Made by a program: the position numbers and the translations under genes
The notes under the pieces: model-generated
What the model saw: only the letters and a program-made list of their open reading frames with translations
Told to the model about the DNA's origin: nothing
Database searches by the model: none
DNA from: Apoda limacodes
Taxonomy: Eukaryota > Arthropoda > Insecta > Lepidoptera > Limacodidae
Length of the DNA stretch: 64,000 nucleotides
Reading direction: 5' to 3'
NCBI GenBank assembly: GCA_946406115.1
Contig: OX291562.1
Span: 5,238,001-5,302,000, forward strand
Shown: piece by piece, positions 11,691 to 21,530 of the stretch
Layout of the letters: each line of letters starts with the position of its first letter
Position numbering within the stretch: position 1 is the stretch's first letter

Positions 11691-13991
11691 TGAGTCTTCT
11701 GTATCAATCTATTTAGTGCCAAATGTGAATCAAAAGCTGGTGTAACGTAAACGCTGCGGTTATGTGACTGATGGGTGACACATAGACAGAAGCAATGATG
11801 CAGAAACGTTTTCGCAGAACATATTGGCATCGTTAATTAGTGAATGTCACTCAGAGTCGTTCTGTCCAAGTTTATTTTCAGCTCAACAACCTTTGTCACA
11901 ATATTGTTATCTAATTTCAGTCTAGTTATTTTAGTTTTTGTTTAGGGCTGTCTTTGTCTATTTGATATACTGTCTATTTATATCTTATGCGGAAAAGTCA
12001 ATTCTCGTGGGAACTCTATCGTGATAAAGTATTCTTTGTCGTTCTCTGTCCCTTCATCAACTTTGCAACAAAAATCAATGCTCCGCCGTGACATGAGATG
12101 TCCTGCAGATAATAATATTACCGTGGGAGCTCTCGAATTAATATTATACGGTAACGGATGGATGGTAAAAACAAAAAAGAAACAGAAAATTTAGTCTGAT
12201 ATTTTTTTCTGTCAAGACAATAAATGAAATAAATCTATTGTGTTTTTGGTAGTTAAAACCATTTAGTTTATGTTCTACATAAGATTATTTTTTTACCTAG
12301 AATACTGACTAAAAGTATTATATACAATATATACAAGATTTTGGGTGTTTATAAGATTGATGTACTAGGACTTTATAAGTCACTAGCAGTTGTATGCGAC
12401 GCTCGTTACGGAATATTTCCAGAGCAAAGATGTAGTTAGGATTTTCATCTGTCAGACTTGTGCCTCGGTAGCTAAGTGGTAGACCACTAACACGGAATGT
12501 AAGGGTCGCAGGTTCAAGTACTGGCTCGAGGTTAATCTTTTGACTGTATCTTTGCTATGAAAGTATTTATTTATATTGATGACTAAAACTATTGATTTTC
12601 TTAATTAAGATAAGTGTCATTTGGCATGGGTCAGCCTCTTGTCCTTAGATAAGCAAAAATTTGAGCTCGAAAATGTGTAGTTGATATGCAGGTTATGGTG
12701 ATAAACTTCTTTTGCTTATAATTATAATTATAATTGAATCTGGATGGCTATTTTATGATAATTACGCCCGGAGACACTTTATTGCTATGTTTTGGTGCCA
12801 CTGACTTACAAATACAGTTTGGTGGCTTTGGTGGACTTCTTTGGAGGAGATCTTTGTTGGAGGCGCCCAGCAGCATCTGCAACCCCGGTGATAACTGACA
12901 TTTAATTTACAACAGTCTTGTTATTTTGATATGTATTTATATACCTAACTCTTGAGCTAAGGCCCCTAATTGATAAAGTCACAAACGGACTTTCACTTCA
13001 AAGTTCCTCGCTCTGCGCCAGGACTACTGTACAGCATCCGTAATTCTCTTTTCTACACGGATAATACAATAATATTGAAATATATAAAGATTCTGCAGAG
13101 GTTTTTTATTAAATCAAACGGATTTGGATAAAATTAGATTTACCTACAAACAAATTGGTCATTATCACACGTATCTACCATCACCTACTATGACAACACA
13201 CACTCTCTTATTTCTAATAACCATTTGTAGTTGTTCTAACACGTTATTCAATTTATTCCGCAGCTGTCTTTTATACTCAATCTCCTATTTTATTCCGCAC
13301 ATTTTACTCCATCTCAATTTCCTTGACATCTTGTTTCATTCCATTTATACATAATACGTTCATCAAATTCCGTTACATTTCACGTAAATAAATTTAGTTA
13401 AAAAGCATATTCTGTGTTTATATTTAGACTCCAATAAGGCTGTGTGAGCGGCTGGTTCAATTTCCTTTATCCGGATAAACAATGTTGAAATTACATTGCT
13501 CCAAAATGTTTAAAGAGCTATTTTTTATTACTGATTATTTTTTATTTTAAAGCGCTAATCCCTGGAACTACAAATTATTGCATTGCATTTGATAGCTCAA
13601 TTCTTAAAAAAGTAACAGACTATTTAACATTACGCTACGACCCTTAGAAACCGGGCAGAATGAAAAAATGTCAGAAAGAACCCTAAGCGAAAACGAAGAA
13701 GGCGTTGCAATACGAAGGATGGCAGCAACGGGAATGGCAAAATACCGTCATGCTAGGTCAGCTAGTGATATTATAAATGAGTTTGGCTTAAAATACGGAA
13801 CCTCAAAAGTTTATTTAGCTATTGTTATTATATATGACACATTTTTTTTTCTAATAATAGACATATCACACAGCGCCATCTAATCCCAAACTAAGCAAAG
13901 CTTGTATTATGAAAACCAGACAACAGAATACTTATGTTCTTTTTTTATGTAAATGCATACATAAATACACCCAGACTCAAGACAAAGACAA
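11691..13991. repeat. left arm of a 2.3-kb inverted duplication
   Basis: Read in reverse complement, 23,050-25,313 matches this interval from end to end. Homology starts at TGAGTCTT (11,691) and stops inside a SINE at GACAAAGACAA (13,991). By eye identity is about 95-97% over sampled blocks, with small gaps; for instance about 30 nt near 11,995-12,040 is missing in the right arm. The arm holds a tRNA-like block (12,470) and the 3' half of a SINE. Confidence 0.9.
12470..12535 (+). repeat. tRNA-like block (degenerate)
   Basis: GGTAGCTAAGTGGTAGA resembles box A and GGTTCAAGTAC resembles box B. The acceptor and D stems do not pair properly, so this is a tRNA pseudogene or SINE head and not a working tRNA. 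Its inverted copy is at 24,505-24,568. Confidence 0.5.
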
Positions 13992-14085
13992 ATGTTTATC
14001 ACATAAATGATTGTCTACTGTGGGAAACGAAACCCACACCTTCTGCACAGCAGCCGGCCACACTACCGACAAGGCTGCGAGGAAA
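13845..14085 (-). mobile_element. SINE, full copy on minus strand
   Basis: On the minus strand it starts CCTCGCAGCC (ends 14,082) and has a degenerate box B (reverse of 'gggaaacgaaaccc' near 14,022). It continues through 'ttgtctttgtcttgagtctg', 'aatacaagctttgcttagt' and 'gatggcgctgtgtg' to an A-rich tail. It is the same family as 6,148-6,420. The inner end of the inverted duplication falls inside it at 13,991, so 13,992-14,085 is not duplicated. Confidence 0.8.
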
Positions 14086-14535
14086 ATACAATTAAATTAG
14101 AATGATATTGATACATTATTCTAAATTACTGGATATCGAAGCCGGCATTATTATTCAAACTTTGTTCTTTGCAATAGAAAATAATAGGATGGGATATTTT
14201 TTCCAATTCTAACTTACTTTCTGTAGTTTCTCAAAAGCTAGAAAAGTAGTTCTCTTTTTCTAACTCTAGTATTTCATTTTACCACTTGTTACTAAAAAAC
14301 TGGTGATTTTCAAATTTTGGGCCGTATAAAAACCCCTCTTGGCCCTATTAAAGTATACCTGACACTGTATTTGTTATACCTTACCACTATTAGGAGCAGA
14401 GTTAAAAAAAAGTTAAATAGTATTACGTTATATATTATTTTTGTGTTTAAGACGGTGGATTCAACACCTCTCACGCAGAGTGGTTAGTGAAACGAGGGCG
14501 TTGATTGCGTGAGTGTGTATCCAGCCACTTGTTGG
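14086..14535. other. unassigned spacer
   Basis: No recognised feature was seen. Confidence 0.35.
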
Positions 14536-14539
14536 AGAG

Positions 14540-14845
14540 TAAGCCGCAAGTCCGGTCCTATATGGGGTAGTGCTGCCATCTATGGGCGGGTGCACCCGCA
14601 TACCAGCTTGGCCCTTTTGACTCGGTTCAACGACGGGCTGTGAGAATCGTCGACGATCCCAAACTCCCTAGCCGTATCGAACCCTTAAGTCTGAGGGAAG
14701 ACTTTTCCTCCCTGTGTGTGTTCTACTGCTTGTATAATGGGATGTGATCTGAGGAATCGTTGGTAATGATCATTCATCCTCCTCGTGGTTTCAGTGATCT
14801 CTCGCGAAGGCCTAGGTTGTGGAATAAGCTCCCTGCCAACAAGGG
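14540..14845 (+). pseudogene. LINE-J ORF2 C-terminal fragment
   Basis: Translation gives fragments such as WAGAPAYQLGPFDSVQRRAV and RIVDDPK followed by CVFYCLYNGM. This matches the post-RT region also present at 49,468-49,745 (+), 57,005-57,230 (-) and 57,833-59,240 (-). In-frame stops (one after YNGM) show that it is dead. It is 5'-truncated, with no RT motifs left, and is one of several scattered ends of the same Jockey-like family. Confidence 0.8.
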
Positions 14846-15289
14846 TCCATAGGCTGCGGTGAAATTGTGTCTAGAACTAAGTTTTGGTAAAAATATTATT
14901 ATTCCTACGAAAATACAAAAAAAAATATGTACCTATCTTATATAGTACCTATACCATTTTATTAATTGTAATTTTACCAATTAATTTAATAATTTAAAAA
15001 TTACTTACGAAATAAGTTTAATTTACCATCCTTCAAATGTTTTGAAACCAGTCGTATGACACTCATGAGCTCTGTTCAATACAAATTCGGCTGAATGTGA
15101 ATTACGCACTAGCCTTACAAGCCGCAGCCTCGTCTGTACTTAAAAGCCTAGCTCAATTGTATCATAATTTACTATTTTGTTTTAGAAACTAAGGACACAA
15201 AAACCCTACTTGCTACTCTCTACATATGAACATATATTTTCATGATATGCAGTACTACAGATCATGAAAATATAGTATGTACAAAATAA
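14846..15289. other. unassigned spacer
   Basis: No recognised feature apart from a small inverted pair 'gaacatatattttcatgat' / 'atcatgaaaatata' near 15,227-15,276. Confidence 0.4.
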
Positions 15290-15475
15290 TACAATACAAT
15301 ATAAATATTCTTTATTACACACCTTAAAATGATATTAAAAAAAATAATAACAAAAACACTAACAATTTGTATGTACAACAGGCGGTCTTATCGCTGCACA
15401 GTGATCTCTGCCAGACAATCTATCAACGGAGGACACTAATGGAAGAAAAAAGTGGGTTGGGGAAATTTTTTAAAT
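15290..15475 (-). repeat. CR1-like LINE 3' tail
   Basis: On the minus strand it contains AGCGATAAGACCGCCTGTTG and ends in 'aataaagaatatttatattgtattgtatt'-like sequence. These are the features of the 3' end at 38,140-38,238. Related tails lie at 25,314, 34,290 and 53,815. Confidence 0.75.
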
Positions 15476-15671
15476 AATTTATTTAGATTAGGTACATAAG
15501 GTTATACGTACAAACAATATAACTAAATACATAATTATAATAATTTATGTATATATAAGTCGCAGGCAAATCGTATAATTCGCCGTATTACAATATGCCT
15601 CGGCAGATCGTAAAGTATGGAAACGAAAGGAACAGAAATCGCATTGTATAAGTCATGTATGTTAGGTTAGT
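15337..15671 (+). repeat. direct repeat A, left copy
   Basis: It is nearly identical to 25,314-25,651 and in the same orientation. It covers the CR1-like tail and the left arm plus core start of the palindromic MITE that is complete at 25,542-25,809. Homology stops abruptly after GTTAGGTTAG at 15,671, where unrelated DNA (TGTTACG...) begins. Confidence 0.85.
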
Positions 15672-16140
15672 GTTACGAACACGCACAGCGGCGACGGGCG
15701 TAGGCTAGCTTCCTCGGTTGCTAAAACGAAGCTACGACAACGAAGCGCCGTAGAAATTAGACAACCGTACGGTAGCTAGCTACTAGACTAGGCCACTGAC
15801 GTGTTTATAGTGGACTGTATGTTGTGGGCGACCGTATTGCGGGCCGGACGGGTGAAGCCGGGTGTCGCACTTGTGAACCGCTGACCACGAAGATTTCTTG
15901 AGCGCAAAATAAAATAGCCGAAGTGAAGCTGAGTCTTCTTGTGAAGAATTTATTTACACTTTACACTAGAGCACTTATTTTACACTTAATTTCTAGCAGA
16001 GTTTCTTCCTTTTTCCTAGCAGCGTTTCTTTCTTGAACCTTCAATTGAGCACTTATTTTCTTGCAGAGTTTCTTCCTTGATTGTTGGTTCTTCCTTTTTT
16101 GATTTCTTGCTGCGAACTGCGACTGCGAACTGACCACGAC
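15672..16140. mobile_element. possible LTR-element fragment
   Basis: A sharp break from direct repeat A occurs at TGTTACGAACACGC, so this is an insertion into the MITE core. The TG start, higher GC content, an AATAAA-like string near 15,907 and imperfect internal repeats (GAGCACTTATTTT near 15,967 and 16,047) are compatible with a long terminal repeat plus leader. No matching second end exists, because the LINE poly(A) adjoins it. It could be another element type. Confidence 0.35.
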
Positions 16141-16263
16141 TTTTTTTTTTTTTTTTTTTTTTTTCTGAGCTGACTATGCAGTTGGCTGTTGCAGCCATTA
16201 CTGCTTCACCGGACTTTTGGGGCGAGACTCTGAAGGAGCCTCAGCCCATATAGCGCCCAACGC

Positions 16264-19200
16264 TCAAGGGCTTCCCGCGGGGGAAGCCTCGGCTTGGGTT
16301 GTCGCTCTCGGGGGCGTCCCTTCGACCGGCGTGAGTCTCGAACCCGAAGGTGAGTCACCGCCAGGAGGGGAGTTCCCCGTTACGCGGGTGCGGTTGCGAT
16401 TGAGTGGGGGCGAGAAGCGCCCCGGCACTCTTTGATACCTAGTGTATCCTTGTGGGCGCCGACGAACCCGGGGACGTCGGCGTCGTGTTTGGAGGGAGGC
16501 CCTATTCGGGGTCGACGTAGTAGAGACTAATCTCGCTATCCGGACAGCGAGATCGTCATCTGGGGACGTTAGTACGTGCCGAGGCCGCCTGAGTATAGTT
16601 TTACGACCGCGACGGGGACGATCGGGGGGAATGTACGTCGTGGATTGCACAACTAATCTATTCGGGTGATTTTGCGTACGCTCGAAAAAGCGGACTGCCA
16701 AGTCTTTAAAGTACTGGGGAATCGTGGGAAGTTCGAAGTCTCTGTGTAGGTCCGCATTGCGAACGTACCAAGAGGCTCCAGAGGCCGCTCTGAGAAAGCG
16801 GTTTTGGAGGGTCTGGAGTTTGTGGAGATTGCGCTTGGACAGAGCAAAGACTACGCTAGCATAAGCTAGTATGGGGCGGATGCAAGTTGTGTAAAGATTT
16901 AGCTTATTTCTAAGCGACATCTTACTATACTTGCCTATCATGGGATAGAGACGACCGAGGACAAAAGCGGCTCGGTCTCTGACTATTTTGGTGTGAGCGT
17001 GGAAGTTCAAACGTCTATCCATGGTCACACCGAGATATTTGGTCTTATTTTGCCAGGGAATGGCACGACCGAAGAGAGAGAGGGAAGTTGGCCGCGGAGG
17101 GCTGCCTGTGGTGAAAAGGACGGCAGAGCTTTTGTCGGGATTCACCTCGATTCTCCATTTCCGAAACCACTCGCCTAGGGCGGTGATAGCGGATTGGAGT
17201 CTCTCAGTGATTCGACTCACTTGCCTATCGGTAGTATAGAGAGCGGTATCGTCCGCATAGAGGGCTAATTGGGTACCTATCGTTTTTGGGATATCGTTAG
17301 TGTACAGAAGGTACAAGACGGGGGCGAGCACGGACCCTTGCGGGACTCCTGCTTCTATGGGGCGGGGGGAGGAGAGAGTGCCTTCAACTCTGTAGCGAAA
17401 GCTACGATTCGACAAATAGTCTCGTATGATGAGCACGAGACGATCTGGCAACTGAAAGTTGTACAGTTTAAAAATTAAACCGTTGTGCCAGACTTTGTCG
17501 AAAGCTTTCGCTACATCGAAGAAGACAGCGCCCGTGTGACGGGTCTTACCTAATGCTGGCTGGAAGCCAGTAAGAATATGTTCCGTTATGCGGAGGACTT
17601 GATGGACGCATGAGTGTTTGGCACGAAAGCCAAACTGCTCGTCTATTAAAATGCCTCTGGAGACTATAGAGTTCCGTAGGCGGGCGAGAAGGAGGCGTTC
17701 ATAGAGTTTACCAAGGGCCTTTAGTAAACTTATAGGGCGATAGGAGGACGGCTCGGTACGAGCTTTGCCGGGCTTATGGATGCCTATAACGATTGCATCT
17801 TTCCATTGAGATGGAAAGATGCAATGTTCCATAGCAGCGTTAAAGATCGCTACTAGGAGGCAGATAAGGGGAAGAGTGAGGCGCTTTAGGATATCGTTAG
17901 AGATACCGTCTGCGCCGGGGGACTTACGGGGGCGTAGGTCTTTGATGACCTGTATGACTTCGTCGACAGTGACAGGGGGCAGGGGGTCTTGTGGAGGCAG
18001 AGAAGTTCTGCGCTCCACTTCGCCGTCTACCTCGCGCACGTGATCGGGATCGAAAGGCTGTGTGCTTAAGGCACATTGGGCTTGGAGGCTGGATGCTAGG
18101 CAATCCGCTTTTTCGTCGTCATTGAACGCGGGAACGCTATTGTTGGGACGAGTTAACGGAGGGAGAGAGTTTGCGGTTTCGGATTTTAGAGCTCTGGCTA
18201 AGTGCCAATAAGCTTGGTGAGAAGGAGAAATGTTCTCCATAAGATCACCGAAACGTTGGGCGCGGAGCTCAGCTACAGCGGTTCTTATACGGCGGTGTAA
18301 GTCGTTGAAGCGAGCTTTATTTTCGATAGTGGGAGCGCGGTCGCGAGCGCGGCGGGCCGCGTTACGCTCAGTCATTAGCGACCTGATGTGCTGAGGCAGG
18401 ATTAGGTGGTGATAATCACCAACCGGCACTTGTCGTGAGCACTCGCCAACGGTGGCGGTCAGGTGGCTAGTGAGTGAGTCGATAGCTACGTTAAGATCGG
18501 TCGCGGATGAGATAACGTTGGGAACGCGATCTAGATGTGGCGAGCTGGGATTTTCGAGCAATTGCCCAAATTTATCCCAGTCCGTCACGGTTCTAGTGTC
18601 GGGAGGAGAGTCCGAAGGGAAACCTAATCGGAGGACGACAGGGCGGTGGTCCGAGTCAAGTTCGTCAAGCACCTCTATAGAGCGAAAGCTTAGCCTTACA
18701 TTCTTTAGAAGTGCTATGTCGAGTACGTCGGGGTTAAACCGAGTATTGTGGGGAAAGTAAGTGGGCGTCATGGGAGCGATGATGTCAAAGTTTAGTCTGT
18801 CAACTAAATCGTCGAGGAGTCTGCCTCTTTGTGAAGTTACAGAAGAGTTCCAGCGGCGATGCTTGCAATTTAGGTCGCCGGCAAGAATGACGGCGTCGCC
18901 TAAACTTAAGAGCGACTGAAGGTCGCTCTCGAGCAAGTCTTTTAGGGGAGAGAGATAAACCGATGCAATGATGATCGGCTGATGGCCGGTCATCGCTAAG
19001 CGGCAGACGGATGCTTCTAAATTCGTAAGCGGTGGAGGATCGATAGGGGAGCAATGCAGGGAGCGCCTGTAATAGATGAGAGTGCCTCCGAGATTGGAGG
19101 CAGTTCTATCATTACGGACGGTACGATAGTTCGCGATTGAAGGGGTACGGACAGCGGGCTTTAGGAACGTTTCCTGGATGAGGAAGACGTCCGGTTTTTG

Positions 19201-19308
19201 GGACGAGAGGAATTGCGATAATTCCTCTCTTTGGTTGCGGAGACCGTTGGCGTTAAAATAGCCTATGGAGACGGACCGGGGTTTTTCGCGCGCGGTTGTG
19301 CAATCCAT
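16264..19308 (-). CDS. LINE ORF2: endonuclease / reverse transcriptase
   Basis: This is an intact 1014-residue polyprotein that nicks target DNA and copies the LINE RNA by target-primed reverse transcription. The N-terminal apurinic-type endonuclease (about 10-230) keeps N19, E46 (QET), D145 and N147 (GDLN), and SDH at 219-221. The reverse transcriptase (about 455-775) shows KSPGADGIS (462-470), YRPISLL, motif A FFDVAKAFD (596-604), motif B AGVPQGS and the catalytic YADD (684-687). The tail is Arg/Pro-rich, with no obvious zinc knuckle. The start codon lies 7 nt after the ORF1 stop, as expected for re-initiation. No frameshift or stop is present, so it may be recently active. The YRPISLL motif and two-ORF layout fit the Jockey clade. 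Confidence 0.95.
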   Translation of the reverse strand: MDCTTAREKPRSVSIGYFNANGLRNQREELSQFLSSQKPDVFLIQETFLKPAVRTPSIANYRTVRNDRTASNLGGTLIYYRRSLHCSPIDPPPLTNLEASVCRLAMTGHQPIIIASVYLSPLKDLLESDLQSLLSLGDAVILAGDLNCKHRRWNSSVTSQRGRLLDDLVDRLNFDIIAPMTPTYFPHNTRFNPDVLDIALLKNVRLSFRSIEVLDELDSDHRPVVLRLGFPSDSPPDTRTVTDWDKFGQLLENPSSPHLDRVPNVISSATDLNVAIDSLTSHLTATVGECSRQVPVGDYHHLILPQHIRSLMTERNAARRARDRAPTIENKARFNDLHRRIRTAVAELRAQRFGDLMENISPSHQAYWHLARALKSETANSLPPLTRPNNSVPAFNDDEKADCLASSLQAQCALSTQPFDPDHVREVDGEVERRTSLPPQDPLPPVTVDEVIQVIKDLRPRKSPGADGISNDILKRLTLPLICLLVAIFNAAMEHCIFPSQWKDAIVIGIHKPGKARTEPSSYRPISLLKALGKLYERLLLARLRNSIVSRGILIDEQFGFRAKHSCVHQVLRITEHILTGFQPALGKTRHTGAVFFDVAKAFDKVWHNGLIFKLYNFQLPDRLVLIIRDYLSNRSFRYRVEGTLSSPRPIEAGVPQGSVLAPVLYLLYTNDIPKTIGTQLALYADDTALYTTDRQVSRITERLQSAITALGEWFRKWRIEVNPDKSSAVLFTTGSPPRPTSLSLFGRAIPWQNKTKYLGVTMDRRLNFHAHTKIVRDRAAFVLGRLYPMIGKYSKMSLRNKLNLYTTCIRPILAYASVVFALSKRNLHKLQTLQNRFLRAASGASWYVRNADLHRDFELPTIPQYFKDLAVRFFERTQNHPNRLVVQSTTYIPPDRPRRGRKTILRRPRHVLTSPDDDLAVRIARLVSTTSTPNRASLQTRRRRPRVRRRPQGYTRYQRVPGRFSPPLNRNRTRVTGNSPPGGDSPSGSRLTPVEGTPPRATTQAEASPAGSP

Positions 19309-19315
19309 TTTGATT

Positions 19316-21451
19316 CTACGGTTTTGGAGCTACCCTGCGGAGGGCGGCGAAGAAATCGCGATGCTTAGCCATGAAGCCGAGCATTTGAGAGATATCGGTG
19401 ATCTGTTCGTATTCGGCGAACACGATCTCGAAATTGGCCGCGTCGAAGGCCCAAGAAATCTCGGCGAGAATGCCGAGGTGCTGCTGCTGCTCGGCCGTAT
19501 GAACGGCATTGCAGGGCAGCGCGAAAGAGGGGCGCGGGGGGGCAAGGCGCGTATGCGCGAGAGGTGCGGGTGCACTTCTCATGGGCGCTGGACGCGGGAT
19601 GTCCCGGGACATCAGAGGGGCGGGGTAGGGAATGCCCGTAACTGAGACGGGCCCGGGGAGAGCAGACAAAAGTTTGTCTGTCTCCTTCGATTTGGACGCT
19701 ACTAGCGCTGGAGGACGGCTCCAGGCGTTGACAGCCGGGAGGGGGGCAGGCACGAGCGGAGCCTGTTGGCGGGGGGCGGATGGGCGCGATTTACCCTGAT
19801 GGGGTTTACGCGAGCTCTGTTTGGGAGCTTTGGGGCACCCGCGGTAATTCGCTGGGTGGCCTTCACTCCCACAGAGTACGCAAGCGACCGGGTCGGATGC
19901 GTTTGAGCGATCGCGATCACAGTCCGGAGTGGCGTGATCGCGTAAACATTTGACGCAGCGCGGTCTGCGTCTGCAGTTGCGCTGCGCGTGGCCATATAGC
20001 TGGCATCGGTGGCATTGACTCGGGTTCGACCGCTTGTGCGGAGTCTCGACCCTGATGCCTTTGAGGCTGCAAACATCTTTAATGTTAAAGATGGCTTTGC
20101 CTTCTTTTGTTAGGTCTAGTACAACGAGCACCATGTCGTAGCACTCGGACTTATTTCGGCCATTGTACATACGATGTACTTCCCGTACGGGGAGGCCTTG
20201 GACGATTAAGTCGTCCTGGACAGTCTTGATGGAGAATTCCCTAGGGACTCCCCTTATGACTGCCCTTAAAACGCGCTCCTCGGCCAATGAGTACGTGTGG
20301 TACTCATATTTTTGAGCCGTGAGGAAGGCCGTCAGATTTCGGAAATCTGACGGTGTCGGGACCTGCACTTTGATACCGCGCTCGGCATCATTTCGGGCGT
20401 GCGTATAGTTAATCCGCTTGGCCTTCATAGCGTTCGCTATAATTGGCCAGGCCCCTTTGTCTTTGATGACAATGGGCGGCGGAGATTTTTCCTTCCGTCC
20501 CGAAGTGGGACAGTCGGACTGCGAAGAGGTGGCGGCGGGGGGCGTTGTGTCCATGGCGGCTAGCTCAGGGCTGGCCGCCGAGGTGGACGGGGACGGGGAC
20601 GCGGAAGCGCTAGGCGCTTTGAGGCGCTTAGCCTCGGAATCGGAGGGGGGAGGAGTAGAAGACTCCAGGGCGGATGCCGCCGAAGCCTTTTTGGACTTGG
20701 CGGACTTCTTCCGCTTTTTACCCTTTTTGGTTCCCAGGCCAACCACTTTAAAGCCTTCGTCGTCCTCAGACAACGCCGACTCAGCGGACATTACGGCTGC
20801 TGGAGACCGGGGTGCGGTTTCGGAGGTTGCGGGGGGCGGGGAAGCGAGAGACCGAGTAAGGGTCTCATCGGCTACCGGAGTGGGAGGGCGAATGGGCTCA
20901 GGGGCCCGAAGAGCGCGGCGAGCGACACGCGGGTCGCGATGGCGGGGTTCGCGGGAGAGAGAGCGCGAGCGAGTGCGTGAGCGAGAACGCGAACGGGACG
21001 GGGCACGCGGCGGCGAACATGGCGGCGGCGAACATTGGGAGGGTACCGAATTGTCGGACGTTTCGTGGACAGCCACAGCCTGGTAAGCGTAGGCTCGGAC
21101 CAGATCTGAGTGATCACGAAGGCATAACCTTATGATCGCTAAGCGGCAGACGGATGCTTCTAAATTCGTAAGCGGTGGAGGATCGATAGGGGAGCAATGC
21201 AGGGAGCGCCTGTAATAGATGAGAGTGCCTCCGAGATTGGAGGCAGTTCTATCATTACGGACGGTACGATAGTTCGCGATTGAAGGGGTACGGACAGCGG
21301 GCTTTAGGAACGTTTCCTGGATGAGGAAGACGTCCGGTTTTTGGGACGAGAGGAATTGCGATAATTCCTCTCTTTGGTTGCGGAGACCGTTGGCGTTAAA
21401 ATAGCCTATGGAGACGGACCGGGGTTTTTCGCGCGCGGTTGTGCAATCCAT
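19316..21451 (-). CDS. chimeric ORF: ORF2 N-terminus fused to LINE ORF1 (gag-like)
   Basis: This 711-residue open frame has residues 1-105 identical to the start of ORF2 (half an endonuclease, including N19 and E46 but not the GDLN or SDH motifs). From residue 106 (IIRLCLRDHSD) it is ORF1 lacking only its first 16 residues. The ORF1 part has an Arg/Ser repeat (about 150-170), a Lys-rich stretch (241-255), a conserved domain before the zinc knuckles (about 395-475, PRE_C2HC type) and three knuckles at about 480-493, 499-511 and 524-539. Such ORF1 proteins bind the element RNA. A normal ORF1 would be about 622 residues, beginning MAEELLTG at 22,270. Whether the fusion is translated is unknown. 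Confidence 0.85.
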   Translation of the reverse strand: MDCTTAREKPRSVSIGYFNANGLRNQREELSQFLSSQKPDVFLIQETFLKPAVRTPSIANYRTVRNDRTASNLGGTLIYYRRSLHCSPIDPPPLTNLEASVCRLAIIRLCLRDHSDLVRAYAYQAVAVHETSDNSVPSQCSPPPCSPPRAPSRSRSRSRTRSRSLSREPRHRDPRVARRALRAPEPIRPPTPVADETLTRSLASPPPATSETAPRSPAAVMSAESALSEDDEGFKVVGLGTKKGKKRKKSAKSKKASAASALESSTPPPSDSEAKRLKAPSASASPSPSTSAASPELAAMDTTPPAATSSQSDCPTSGRKEKSPPPIVIKDKGAWPIIANAMKAKRINYTHARNDAERGIKVQVPTPSDFRNLTAFLTAQKYEYHTYSLAEERVLRAVIRGVPREFSIKTVQDDLIVQGLPVREVHRMYNGRNKSECYDMVLVVLDLTKEGKAIFNIKDVCSLKGIRVETPHKRSNPSQCHRCQLYGHAQRNCRRRPRCVKCLRDHATPDCDRDRSNASDPVACVLCGSEGHPANYRGCPKAPKQSSRKPHQGKSRPSAPRQQAPLVPAPLPAVNAWSRPPALVASKSKETDKLLSALPGPVSVTGIPYPAPLMSRDIPRPAPMRSAPAPLAHTRLAPPRPSFALPCNAVHTAEQQQHLGILAEISWAFDAANFEIVFAEYEQITDISQMLGFMAKHRDFFAALRRVAPKP

Positions 21452-21530
21452 TTTGATTCTACGGTTTTGGAGCTACCCTGCGGAGGGCGGCGAAGAAATC
21501 GCGATGCTTAGCCATGAAGCCGAGCATTTG
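21135..21530 (-). repeat. duplicated block 1 (ORF1 end + ORF2 start)
   Basis: This 396-bp copy of 18,992-19,387 has a constant offset of 2,143 and no difference seen by eye. It carries the ORF1 stop region and the first 105 codons of ORF2. Confidence 0.92.

Noticed and set aside
12470..12535. Functional tRNA gene
   Set aside because: Box A- and B-like motifs are present, but acceptor and D stems do not pair, and the anticodon stem is about 3 bp; more likely a tRNA pseudogene or SINE head.
16016..16198. 60-aa Lys-rich minus-strand frame
   Set aside because: Its lysine run is the translated LINE poly(A) tail.
20418..21086. 222-aa plus-strand open frame (and the 254-aa one at 21,408-22,172)
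   Set aside because: They lie exactly antisense to the GC-rich LINE ORF1 and are composed of low-complexity Gly/Glu/Arg runs; shadows of the real frame.
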